Assembly (NCBI GenBank): GCA_021774995.1
Contig: JAJFIM010000219.1
Coordinates: 1 to 14,051 of the forward strand
DNA: 14,051 bases
Direction of reading: 5' to 3'
Source of the DNA: Alphaproteobacteria bacterium
GTDB lineage: Bacteria; Pseudomonadota; Alphaproteobacteria; SMXP01
The notes under the pieces: model-generated
Database searches by the model: none
Told to the model about the DNA's origin: nothing
The model's input: only the letters and a program-made list of their open reading frames with translations
Translations under genes and position numbers: made by a program
Part shown: positions 1 through 7,267 of the stretch, in pieces
How positions within the stretch are numbered: position 1 is the stretch's first letter
Layout: the number at the start of each line of letters is the position of its first letter

Positions 1-126
1 TATTTTTTGATAGAAATTTACTACAAAATAAGATAGAATTGTTACGTTCATGACATTCATGACACCCTTCTCTAGGTACGTTTAATATATATTATCGGCT
101 ATAAGCATTTAGAATATACGGTGGAT

Positions 127-717
127 TCAAGTAGCTAATGCAACCGGCCTATTCTCCCAGTTTTGGGATAAATAATCGATGTATACCTTTATCTTTAATG
201 GTGTCGGTTTAACATTTATGTAATATAATGGAAGTTTGTCTATTTTACGAAGACACCAATTGTTAAAAATCTGGGAGCTCTTATAGCCGATTGCGATATC
301 AAAATTCTTTGAGTTTATATCTGAAATCTGCTTTTTAAGCGTAACATTTGTCACAATATTTGGGTGTTGTTCTAAAAATATTGCCATAGTTGGGTAAACT
401 AATTGTTGGGCCATTTCACGCATACAAACAATATTTAATGTACCACTTAAATGGTTATTCTTATCTTCAACCAGTAAATTGCTAAGCTTGTATTCATGCA
501 GTATTTTCTTACATTGATCATAATATTTGCTTCCTATATCTGTCATTGTGATTAACCGCGGTGTCCGCATCAATAATCGAGTGCTTAGCGATTTTTCTAA
601 CATGGAAATTTTTTTACTCATGGCTGTTGGTGAAATACCAATCTGCAATGCAGCTGCCGTAAAGCTTCCTTCCTCTACGACTGTGACAAATGCCTGCATT
701 TGATTAAGCGTGCTCAT
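127..717 (-). CDS. LysR-family transcriptional regulator, internally deleted (probable pseudogene)
   Basis: The N-terminal 60 residues form a typical LysR winged helix-turn-helix (LNQMQAFVTVVEEGSF, then SPTAMSKKISMLE). They are followed by a linker helix and the first half of the substrate-binding domain (LSGTLNIVCM, FDIAIGY). The protein has only 196 residues against about 300 for the family. Residues near 158-162 jump from the usual 'LRKI' segment straight to the C-terminal signature (LPLYYINVK, LKIKVYIDYLSQNW), so about 100 residues of the effector-binding domain are missing while both ends are kept. I chose the ATG at 717 because the LysR domain begins there and AGAAG (725-729) lies seven bases upstream. 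An in-frame ATG at 792 would add 25 unrelated residues inside the upstream gene. The gene starts 10 bases after the SnoaL-like gene and is probably co-transcribed with it. It might still bind DNA but is unlikely to sense a ligand normally. Confidence 0.8.
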   Translation of the reverse strand: MSTLNQMQAFVTVVEEGSFTAAALQIGISPTAMSKKISMLEKSLSTRLLMRTPRLITMTDIGSKYYDQCKKILHEYKLSNLLVEDKNNHLSGTLNIVCMREMAQQLVYPTMAIFLEQHPNIVTNVTLKKQISDINSKNFDIAIGYKSSQIFNNWCLRKIDKLPLYYINVKPTPLKIKVYIDYLSQNWENRPVALAT

Positions 718-727
718 TATAATTCTT

Positions 728-1108
728 CTATCTGCTCTCTGTTGATATATCTTGGCAAAACCACAATCGCCACTCTTTAACTTTACCATCATCTAGCGTG
801 TATATATTCATTACATCCATATTCACATATTCATCATCAGGCACAAAGAATGCGTGCTGTTCTGCTCGAAATGCAATACGATCGTCCTCCACTACTACGT
901 CCTTGATTTCGCTTTTTAAATTTTGATATTTCTTGTGCACCTCAAGCACGGCTGATTTTATTTGATCCAAACTATAGTCTCTAGAAACTGAGTGATTATA
1001 CATTTTAAGATCATTGGAAAAATAATTATTTATCATGCCCTCATTTCCTGCTTCAAATGCAGTTACAAAAGAATCAAATGCAAATTTTCTTGCCTCTTCA
1101 TTGGTCAT
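728..1108 (-). CDS. SnoaL-like / nuclear transport factor 2 family protein
   Basis: This 126-residue protein has the size and pattern of the NTF2/SnoaL alpha+beta fold. An N-terminal helix (EEARKFAFDSFVTAFEAGN) is followed by a short helix with FSNDLKMYNH, and then by beta strands (IAFRAEQHAFFV, VMNIYTLDDGKVKEWRLWF) with the family's usual 'dG.i.e.r.w.d' style ending. Members range from polyketide cyclases and ester-cyclase-like enzymes to proteins of unknown role, so the substrate cannot be given. A strong Shine-Dalgarno AGGAGG sits seven bases before the ATG. It is the first gene of a two-gene minus-strand unit with the LysR regulator. The gene looks intact, whereas the regulator is deleted. 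Confidence 0.75.
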   Translation of the reverse strand: MTNEEARKFAFDSFVTAFEAGNEGMINNYFSNDLKMYNHSVSRDYSLDQIKSAVLEVHKKYQNLKSEIKDVVVEDDRIAFRAEQHAFFVPDDEYVNMDVMNIYTLDDGKVKEWRLWFCQDISTESR

Positions 1109-1164
1109 AATTACGCCTCCTACATGGTTGAGAAGACATTTTACCTTTAACTTTTACTTTAATC

Positions 1165-1183
1165 CATGAGCTTAAAGTTCAAG
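1165..1183. promoter_or_regulatory. Imperfect dyad upstream of the SnoaL-like gene, possible operator
   Basis: Read on the minus strand, CTTGAACTTTAAGCTCATG is a 9-1-9 inverted repeat with seven of nine arm positions matching. It lies about 57 bases upstream of the SnoaL-like start codon. Its form resembles MerR-family operators, but no properly spaced -35/-10 pair could be placed around it. It is a weak candidate and could equally be leftover IS flank. Confidence 0.25.
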
Positions 1184-1212
1184 GTATTCAACCTGTGGTT
1201 CGTCTTCCATTT

Positions 1213-1641
1213 TTAATGGATAAAGACCTCATACGGTGATTTATAATCAAGGGTCTTACGAGGTCTATTGTTCAACTTCTTAGCGATTATGGCAAGCTCT
1301 TCGTCAGTTACATTCGTGAATTCACTTCCTTTTTTGAGATATTGTCGTACTAAACCATTAGTATTTTCATTAAGTCCACGCTCCCAAGATGAGTATGGGT
1401 GAGCAAAGAAAAAATCTGCCTCAAGTGCTTTGCTAACATCTTCATGCCTAGCAAACTCTACGCCATTATCTGAGGTCAAGGTAATAACATATTCCTTATG
1501 TTTTAATAGTGCTTTTGTGAGTGCTCTCTTAGTTGCTTCCGCATTTTTTACCTCTAGTTTTTTTAACAGGGTAAATTTCGATACCCTTTCAACCATGGAT
1601 AATCGCGGATTCAACTGATAAGTGCAATCACCTCTATACAT
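1213..1641 (-). pseudogene. IS30-family transposase, 5'-truncated remnant
   Basis: The 142 codons encode the C-terminal part of an IS30 DDE transposase, normally about 320-380 residues. Visible landmarks are the strand TSDNGVEF with the second catalytic Asp (D58), the segment FFFAHPYSSWERGLNENTNG with the catalytic Glu (E92), and the ending LNNRPRKTLDYKSPYEVF. D58 and E92 are 33 residues apart, the IS30 DD(33)E spacing. The N-terminal DNA-binding region and first catalytic Asp are missing. IS30 homology begins near residue 14 (LSMVERVSKF), and the preceding bases resemble an IS30 terminal repeat. The nominal ATG overlaps the stop codon of the upstream gene by one base (TAATG), which looks accidental. 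The fragment cannot encode an active transposase. It is evidence of past insertion and deletion next to the CaaX-protein gene. Confidence 0.85.
1604..1632 (-). mobile_element. IS30-type terminal-repeat-like sequence fused to the transposase fragment
   Basis: On the minus strand this 29-base stretch reads GGTGATTGCACTTATCAG and continues TTGAATCCGCG. Its layout (TTGCACTT, then TTGAATCCGC) resembles the ends of some IS30-family elements as I remember them. It lies directly before the surviving transposase homology, where about 170 codons of transposase would be expected, so an internal deletion or an end-to-core fusion is likely. No matching inverted copy is recognisable after the transposase stop at 1213. 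The match is from memory and was not searched. Confidence 0.35.
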
Positions 1642-2285
1642 TAGGATAAAACACAGCCACCTTTTTTAGATTGTAATGAAGTGGCCTTGATACCATTGGG
1701 AATTATGCCGTTATACGTTTCATCTGTCATAATGTGAGACTCGGCATTATCAAAGTATTCGCGGATCCCCTTCACACCATGTTCACTTAAACCAGAATCC
1801 AAATGGGCGATACCACATAGTACGACTATCTGGGAAGTATCCTCTTGCTCTATAAAATATTTAATAGTGTCCTTTGCATATTCATTAACAATTTTTAGTC
1901 TTTTTTTAACGGAGTCGCCATCACCTGCATCATATCGTATTGCACGGCAAGGATCTTCAATGCTCGTCACAAAAATACCTTGCTCAGAAGCCTCTGTTAT
2001 TATATTAGCAAGACTATACTCTTCATTCTCATGCAGTCCAGCAAGATGATACCTTAACATTTTTGGATTCACTTGATCAAAAGCCCTTCTTGTTCGCACA
2101 TTCTCTAGAGCAATAACTGTACCTGAAGTGTAAACACCAGAACGAATATTTTCGAGTATGTATTTGCGGGCTGCGATATCGCCATGAAACTCACCTATAA
2201 TAGTAATTTTCTTACTATTATCATTTATATATTGCTCACTCACAGCATCATCAGTGCTTTGGTTATAATCTCGAAAAAGGGCCAT
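1641..2285 (-). CDS. TIKI/ChaN-like hydrolase-superfamily protein with C-terminal CaaX box (CVLS); candidate secreted effector
   Basis: I do not recognise a named family member. The 214-residue protein has no signal peptide. Near the N-terminus, strand ITIIGEFHGD places Glu32 and His34, IALENV gives Glu61, and IVVLCGIAHL gives His161. This GExH ... GxxH pattern is shared by the loose EreA/ChaN/TIKI/TraB superfamily of metal- or haem-binding hydrolase-like domains. The protein ends in KKGGCVLS. CVLS fits the CaaX rule for farnesylation (X = Ser) and equals the last four residues of human H-Ras, with two lysines just before it. Bacteria lack CaaX prenylation, but Legionella effectors such as AnkB are prenylated by the host, so host-membrane targeting is a reasonable inference. 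AGGAAG lies nine bases before the ATG at 2285. A one-base overlap joins it to the IS30 remnant downstream. Confidence 0.7.
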   Translation of the reverse strand: MALFRDYNQSTDDAVSEQYINDNSKKITIIGEFHGDIAARKYILENIRSGVYTSGTVIALENVRTRRAFDQVNPKMLRYHLAGLHENEEYSLANIITEASEQGIFVTSIEDPCRAIRYDAGDGDSVKKRLKIVNEYAKDTIKYFIEQEDTSQIVVLCGIAHLDSGLSEHGVKGIREYFDNAESHIMTDETYNGIIPNGIKATSLQSKKGGCVLS

Positions 2286-2331
2286 GATATAAAGCTTCCT
2301 GTGTTAATCTAGTTGAGTTAAATGAGCAGTA

Positions 2332-2353
2332 ATTATACTAATCTTTTATTAAG
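2332..2353 (-). promoter_or_regulatory. Putative promoter of the CaaX-protein gene with a PmrA-box-like element
   Basis: On the minus strand a perfect TATAAT (2332-2337) lies about 46 bases upstream of the start codon, without a good -35 at 16-18 bases. Instead CTTAATAAA (2345-2353) sits seven bases upstream of the -10. It matches the first seven positions of the Legionella PmrA consensus cTTAATatT, which controls many Dot/Icm effectors. The spacing to the -10 was not checked against known sites, so the PmrA reading is tentative. Confidence 0.35.
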
Positions 2354-2412
2354 GAATACTTAAACATAAACACTTTCCCATTGCTTCTGCTCTACGCCGT
2401 GTTTGACAGCTT

Positions 2413-2597
2413 TCACCTTTTCCCTTTAGAAAACAAAGAATTATACACATTGCCAACACTAAGATTGGCTCGATCAGCTAGGCACTTCCAGTCAGTGGAT
2501 TCATCAGGGATTGAGTGTATATACTGACATGGGGAATATGCATACACTAAATTATAAGATTTGACAAAGCTAGTAACCTATTGTTAAATCGAGCCAT
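2413..2597 (-). pseudogene. Relict small helix-turn-helix protein, apparently frameshifted
   Basis: A minus-strand frame is open for 54 codons between TAG (2578-2580) and TGA (2413-2415) and lacks an ATG. It reads CQYIHSIPDESTDWKCLADR and then ANLSVGNVYNSLFSKGKR. The part LADRANLSVGNVYNSLFSK has the spacing of a helix-turn-helix (LA..A.LS.G.VYN.). In the neighbouring frame an ATG at 2597 starts MARFNNRLLALSNLII before a stop. A single indel near 2570 would join the two into a protein of about 60 residues. The family is not identified, and the length is short enough that chance remains possible. Confidence 0.35.
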
Positions 2598-2623
2598 TCT
2601 ACGCTGTAGACGGCCCTACCCCA

Positions 2624-2654
2624 CCGTTTATACTCATTATCGGAAGTATTCTGC
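2624..2654. repeat. Copy 1 of a direct repeat flanking the metal-resistance block
   Basis: TTATCGGAAGTATTCTGC (2637-2654) matches 13924-13941 at 17 of 18 bases in the same orientation. In both copies CCG lies exactly 20 bases before the last G of TTATCGG. ACGGC lies about 10 bases further upstream, and a small hairpin (here CTAC-GCT-GTAG, within 2599-2611) precedes it. The conserved spacing suggests a true ancestral repeat rather than chance. Confidence 0.5.
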
Positions 2655-2731
2655 TCCCCCCCCCGTCATCTGACAAATTGAAGTAGCTGGAAATGAAGTT
2701 TGTAAGCCCATAAGCCAGGCACTTTTGTGTT

Positions 2732-5700
2732 TCAAGTCGCCTGCTGTTGTGATTTCTCCGTAAAGAACAACCGATATAGCACGGGTAAAACAAACAATGT
2801 TAATAGCGTTGAAGAAAATAAGCCGCCTACAACGACTGTGGCTAATGGACGCTGAATTTCGGCGCCAACTCCTCGAGCTAAGAGCATGGGGATCAAACCA
2901 AGCGCGGCAATGATTGCAGTCAATAAGACGGGCCGTAATCGAGATAATGCCCCTTGATAAACCGCTTGATAACCTTCCATCCCTTCTTTTGAATTTCGAT
3001 TAATTGCATTGACAAGCACAACGCCATTTAACACGGCGATACCAAATAGGGCGATAAAACCAATGGAGCCGGGCACCGATAGATATTGACCAGTAATAAA
3101 CAACCCAACAATACCACCAATTAATGCCAATGGTACGTTCACCATAATCAACAATGCTTTACTAACCGATTGAAAAGCAAAATATAACAATAAAAATATC
3201 AGTGCTAGCGATAAAGGAACTACAATCATCAAACGTGATTGTGCACGTTCTTGATTTTTAAACTGTCCACCATAAATTACCGTGTAGCCTGGTGGTAATT
3301 TTACCTTCGCTTGAATTTGTTGTTTAATGTCATTAACCACACCACCCATATCACGCCCTTCTACATTCGTCTGGATCACAACACGGCGTTGCGCATCATC
3401 ACGACGGATTTGAGGCGGGCCCAACTCAATCTTCACATTAGCAATATCGCTTAGTTTCACCCAAGAACCATTGGTTGATTGTAACATGAGATTACCAATT
3501 GCTTCAGATGTATTACGATATTTTTTAGCAAGTCTCACATAAATATCATAGCGTTCATTCCCATTAATGACTTGTCCTGCCGATTGTCCGCCAATTTCAT
3601 TGGATACCAATGACATAACTTGTCCCACCGAAATACCATAACGCATTAATGCTTCGCGATTTGGCTTAATCACTAATTGTGGTTCGCCAGTAATTTGTTC
3701 CATTGCAACATCTTTAGTACCTTTCACGCCTTTGACGAGTGATTCAATCGCTTTTCCTTTTCTTGCCAATGTTTTTAAGTCAGGCCCAAATAACTTGATT
3801 GCCAATTGTGCTTTAACGCCGGATAACAATTCATCAACCCGGGTTGCAATGGGTTGTGAAAATGAAAATAATAATCCTGGAAATATATTCATTTTCTTCT
3901 CCATCATTTTTTCAAGTTCCGCTCGTGTGTGAGCAGACTCCCACTCTGATATAGGTTTTAACCCAACGTATAACTCAATATTGGAAACGGGCTCTGGATC
4001 ACCACCCAATTCGGGACGTCCAATACGACTTGATACATAAGTAACTTCTGGAAAAGTCATCAAACGTTTCTCAAGATTGTTGGCTACCTTTAACGACGTT
4101 GGTAAGTTAACGGATGGTCCTAAAGTAACCCGAATGTTTAATGTGCCCTCTTCCAGCTGTGGCACAAATTCCGTACCCAAGAATGGCACCAATCCTAATG
4201 ACACAACAAATAGAATAACGGCACTGGCAATCACAATTTTTGGTTTTGCCAATGCTTTGGCCAGAATCTTACGATAACATTTTTCAATAGGTCGAAAGAC
4301 AAAGCTGTCTTTATGTTTAACTCCTCGCCGAAAAAAGTATGTTGCTAAAGCTGGGATCACAACGAGCGCTACAATTAACGAAGTAATCATGGCAAAAACA
4401 ATACTCTGTGCCATAGGATGAAACAACTTTCCTTCAACGCCTTGTAGAGTAAGAATGGGCGTGAAAACTACAATAATAATTAATACGGCAAAAAATACCG
4501 GGCGAGCAATTTCACGCGCTGCCTCTTGAATACGAAGTGCAATTCCATGATGATTGGCCGTACTGTGGTGTGGATCAGAGCTTTCTAATGCATGTTGTTT
4601 TGGATCGTGATAAGGATCAGGTTGGCTTAGATGTTTGAAAATATTCTCCATCATGACGACCGACCCATCGACAATCATACCGATAGCAATCGCTAAACCA
4701 CCTAACGACATGAGATTAGCTGATATCCCCCACTGCGCCATGACCATTAACGCAATCGTAATGGATATGGGCACAGAAATTAACACTAATAACGTAGCGC
4801 GTATATTAAGCAAAAAGAGAAATAAAACTATTAAAATCAGAATAAAGGATTCAATTAATGCCTTAGACACTGTACTAATAGCCTTATGAACCAGGTCAGA
4901 CTGATCATAAATTGGCTGAATCTTCACACCGTTGGGTAATGCTTGTTGGATTTCAGACAGGCGTTCTTTAATGCCATCAATAGTAGCTTTAGTATTAGCA
5001 CCCATGCGCTTCAAAACAATGCCCGTTACAACTTCACCCAAATCTTTTGGTTGCCCTTGTTGATCACGCATCATCATGCTCACAGCGCCCTGACGTATTT
5101 CAGGCGCAAAGGCTACACGAGCCACATCTTTTACGCGCACAACAGTACCATGCTTTTCTTTGATTGGGATATTTGCAATTTCATGCAGTCCTCTATCCCC
5201 ACTTTGAAGCCATCCTTCACCACGGATCACCAACTGCTCATCGCCCTTATCTAAATACCAACCACCAGAATTACGGTTATTGTTTTCAATGGCTTGAACT
5301 ACTTGCGCAACTGTAATTTTGTAGCTTAATAATTCCCGTGGATTAAGCTGCACTTGGTACTGTTTAACTTTCCCACCGAATGATAACACGTCTGTCACGC
5401 CACTAACCGGAAAGAGTTTTAACTTAACCAACCAATCATTGAGACTACGCAAAGTCATTGAATCATATTGTGCGGGATTATCTGTCGTTAAAATATATTG
5501 AAAAACCTGGCCAAGACCTGATGTATTAGGCCCAATTTCCGGTGTGCCGACGCCATCTGGAATTTCTTTCTTTGCTTTTTGTAATTGTTGGAATACTTGT
5601 TCCCTTGCGAAATAAACATTGGTACCCTCTTTAAAAACAACAGTCACCACCGACAACCCTGTTTTTGAAACGGAACGCACTTCTTCAACATCAGGTGATG

Positions 5701-5923
5701 AATACATCACTGCCTCGATCGGATAAGTTATCAGTTGTTCAACTTCTTTAGAGGCTAGTCCGGGTGCTTCTGTATTGACTTGAACTTGAACATTTGTTAC
5801 ATCAGGGAAAGCATCCAAATTTAACTTTGGCAAGATCAACCAGGCACCTACTGCAATAGCCAATAATGCTAACACAACGAGCAAACGATTTTTAACAGAA
5901 AAGTCGATCAAACCATTTAACAT
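2732..5923 (-). CDS. HelA/CzcA-type heavy-metal RND efflux pump, inner-membrane subunit
   Basis: This full-length proton-driven RND pump of 1063 residues exports metal from the periplasm or cytoplasm through an adaptor and outer-membrane channel. It begins with TM1 (RLLVVLALLAIAVGAWLI) and the porter-domain signature LDAFPDVTNVQVQV. The TM4 proton-relay segment AIAIGMIVDGSVVMMEN carries Asp419 and Glu426. The C-terminal half repeats the layout (EFVPQLEEGTLNI, LPPGYTVIYGGQF, then helices to the end). The three Cu/Ag-pathway methionines of CusA are replaced: EEGTLNIRV, SNIELYVG and VDELLSGVKAQ carry no Met at those positions. A divalent substrate (Zn, Co, Ni or Cd) is therefore more likely. Residues 431-459, between TM4 and TM5, contain seven histidines. 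The gene lies 18 bases after the adaptor gene and is its operon partner. Metal specificity is inferred. Confidence 0.93.
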   Translation of the reverse strand: MLNGLIDFSVKNRLLVVLALLAIAVGAWLILPKLNLDAFPDVTNVQVQVNTEAPGLASKEVEQLITYPIEAVMYSSPDVEEVRSVSKTGLSVVTVVFKEGTNVYFAREQVFQQLQKAKKEIPDGVGTPEIGPNTSGLGQVFQYILTTDNPAQYDSMTLRSLNDWLVKLKLFPVSGVTDVLSFGGKVKQYQVQLNPRELLSYKITVAQVVQAIENNNRNSGGWYLDKGDEQLVIRGEGWLQSGDRGLHEIANIPIKEKHGTVVRVKDVARVAFAPEIRQGAVSMMMRDQQGQPKDLGEVVTGIVLKRMGANTKATIDGIKERLSEIQQALPNGVKIQPIYDQSDLVHKAISTVSKALIESFILILIVLFLFLLNIRATLLVLISVPISITIALMVMAQWGISANLMSLGGLAIAIGMIVDGSVVMMENIFKHLSQPDPYHDPKQHALESSDPHHSTANHHGIALRIQEAAREIARPVFFAVLIIIVVFTPILTLQGVEGKLFHPMAQSIVFAMITSLIVALVVIPALATYFFRRGVKHKDSFVFRPIEKCYRKILAKALAKPKIVIASAVILFVVSLGLVPFLGTEFVPQLEEGTLNIRVTLGPSVNLPTSLKVANNLEKRLMTFPEVTYVSSRIGRPELGGDPEPVSNIELYVGLKPISEWESAHTRAELEKMMEKKMNIFPGLLFSFSQPIATRVDELLSGVKAQLAIKLFGPDLKTLARKGKAIESLVKGVKGTKDVAMEQITGEPQLVIKPNREALMRYGISVGQVMSLVSNEIGGQSAGQVINGNERYDIYVRLAKKYRNTSEAIGNLMLQSTNGSWVKLSDIANVKIELGPPQIRRDDAQRRVVIQTNVEGRDMGGVVNDIKQQIQAKVKLPPGYTVIYGGQFKNQERAQSRLMIVVPLSLALIFLLLYFAFQSVSKALLIMVNVPLALIGGIVGLFITGQYLSVPGSIGFIALFGIAVLNGVVLVNAINRNSKEGMEGYQAVYQGALSRLRPVLLTAIIAALGLIPMLLARGVGAEIQRPLATVVVGGLFSSTLLTLFVLPVLYRLFFTEKSQQQAT

Positions 5924-5941
5924 TTCTCAATCTCTTCATCT

Positions 5942-7141
5942 TTAGTGGTTATGGGTACTAAATCCACCTTTTAGTGATTCCGAATGCACAAAGAAAGCAC
6001 CTTTCGACACGATCCGCTCGCCCGGCTCAACCCCCTCAGCGATCTGCCAGGGTCCTACCTTTTCGATAATTTTGACTTTTTGCGCCTTAAAGTAATTAGG
6101 TTTTACTTCAACATAAACAATCCACTGACCATTATCATCCTGCATAATAGCGTCATTGGGAATAGCTAAACTAGAAGCTGTTTGTTCTACATGAATTTTA
6201 CAATCTACAAAATCACCTGGATGTAACCGATCATGGGGATTGGCCACTCGAATCCTAACAACTTGAGTCCGCGTTTCTTTATCTAAAACATGGTGAATGT
6301 TTTCAACCTTACCTTCTAACTTGTATTTTCCTTTCGTCACAATTGCTGCAGCGCCAGGCTTTATCTGTTCAGTTAGATCAGGAGATAATCGAGCATTAAC
6401 CCACAAAAAAGCATCATTGTTAATTTGATACAAGATACGCCCGGGTTTAACTACTTCGCCTTCGATAAATCCAGTTTTGACAATGGTGCCTTTTTTAGGG
6501 GCTAACAACGTAAAACTGCCCGTTGCAAGCTTAAGTGATCTTGACTTTTGTAGCTGTTCGACTTCACTTGGATCCATGCCGTAGGAAATTAATTTTGCGT
6601 ATGCAGACTCAAATGATATTTTTGCTGATTCAATACGTTGCTTAGTAAATACTTCTTTTTGCTTAAATTCTCTCATCATATTCCATTCTTGCGCGGCTAA
6701 TAAAAAGGTATGCTCAGCTTCTGCCATCTCAACACTAGATAACATCACAATGGGTTGTTTCTCATGTACCTCATCACCATTAAAAACATATTGTTTAACC
6801 ACTTGAGCCACAATCTTTGTGGTCACTGCCGCTGAAAACGCTGGATCGGATAGAACATCTCCGGGGGCACTTACATAGCGTTGCAACGATTTTTTCTGCA
6901 GTATGATGGTATGTATGCCAGCGGCCTGCTGTTGGGCAGTACTTAGTTTGATTGAACCTTCAACCTCTTCATGTCCTTTAGTGTTATTTTCATCCTCGTG
7001 AGAAGCTGGGGTGTCCGATAGCGTAAAATATGTATCTTCGCCCGCTGTTTTAGCCGATGAAGCGTAGGAAGCATTTAATAATAATTGTAGACTTAAAACA
7101 GTCATCAAAAACCAAACTGTCTTAATTTTAAACAAACGCAT
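5942..7141 (-). CDS. CzcB/HelB-like RND periplasmic adaptor (membrane fusion protein)
   Basis: This 399-residue adaptor links the RND pump encoded next to it with an outer-membrane channel. It starts with a signal peptide (Arg/Lys, then VWFLMTVLSLQLLLNASYA, with likely cleavage near residue 27 and no lipobox cysteine). An acidic/His stretch follows (HEDENNTKGHEE). The adaptor core comprises beta-barrel and barrel-sandwich segments (YVSAPGDVLSDPAFSAAV, VAQVVKQYVFNGDEVHEKQP), a helical hairpin (about 120-200), GSFTLLAPKKGTIVKTGFIEGEVVKPG, and the C-terminal LHPGDFVDCKIHV ... SLAIPNDAI region. The tail ends in HSESLKGGFSTHNH, with three His available for metal. The N-terminal heavy-metal-binding motif of CusB is absent. 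AGAAG lies just before the ATG. It is the first gene of the minus-strand czcBA-like operon. Confidence 0.9.
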   Translation of the reverse strand: MRLFKIKTVWFLMTVLSLQLLLNASYASSAKTAGEDTYFTLSDTPASHEDENNTKGHEEVEGSIKLSTAQQQAAGIHTIILQKKSLQRYVSAPGDVLSDPAFSAAVTTKIVAQVVKQYVFNGDEVHEKQPIVMLSSVEMAEAEHTFLLAAQEWNMMREFKQKEVFTKQRIESAKISFESAYAKLISYGMDPSEVEQLQKSRSLKLATGSFTLLAPKKGTIVKTGFIEGEVVKPGRILYQINNDAFLWVNARLSPDLTEQIKPGAAAIVTKGKYKLEGKVENIHHVLDKETRTQVVRIRVANPHDRLHPGDFVDCKIHVEQTASSLAIPNDAIMQDDNGQWIVYVEVKPNYFKAQKVKIIEKVGPWQIAEGVEPGERIVSKGAFFVHSESLKGGFSTHNH

Positions 7142-7177
7142 ATTTCTTCTCTAAAAAGCAAATAACCTCATGATAGT

Positions 7178-7206
7178 AGTATAGTTATTTGATTCTAGCG
7201 AACCAA
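7178..7206 (-). promoter_or_regulatory. Putative sigma-70 promoter of the czcBA-like operon
   Basis: On the minus strand TTGGTT (7201-7206) and TATACT (7178-7183) are separated by exactly 17 bases. They lie about 37 bases upstream of the adaptor start codon. This is a good match in a divergent control region, although no operator was recognised. Confidence 0.5.
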
Positions 7207-7267
7207 TTTAGCATGTACAACTTATGATCGGTCAGAGCTCTTGTAAAAAGTGCTAAAATTTTTAAGC

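Larger units (their letters stand above)
2286..2731. other. 446-base stretch without an intact gene
   Basis: It holds the promoter and leader of the CaaX-protein gene (2286-2353), a relict helix-turn-helix frame (2413-2597), one copy of the flanking repeat (2624-2654), and a run of nine C (2656-2664). The remainder, up to the end of the RND pump gene, shows no feature I can support. Confidence 0.6.

Noticed and set aside
718..792. Upstream ATG extension of the LysR regulator
   Set aside because: The added 25 residues lie inside the SnoaL-like gene and have no LysR similarity. The ATG at 717 has its own ribosome site.
2624..2654. Xer/dif-like recombination site
   Set aside because: The 20-base unit shares a six-base centre with dif-type sites, but the arms do not match the XerC/XerD half-site sequences I know. 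I kept it only as an uncharacterised repeat.
2599..2793. 64-codon minus-strand frame overlapping the end of the RND pump gene
   Set aside because: It overlaps the pump's C-terminus in another frame and is driven by the C-run. There is no homology signal.
4943..5254. 103-codon plus-strand frame inside the RND pump gene
   Set aside because: It lies antisense within a well-conserved pump, has no recognisable domain or ribosome site, and is a shadow of the real gene. The other antisense frames in the pump, adaptor and CDF genes were dropped for the same reason.
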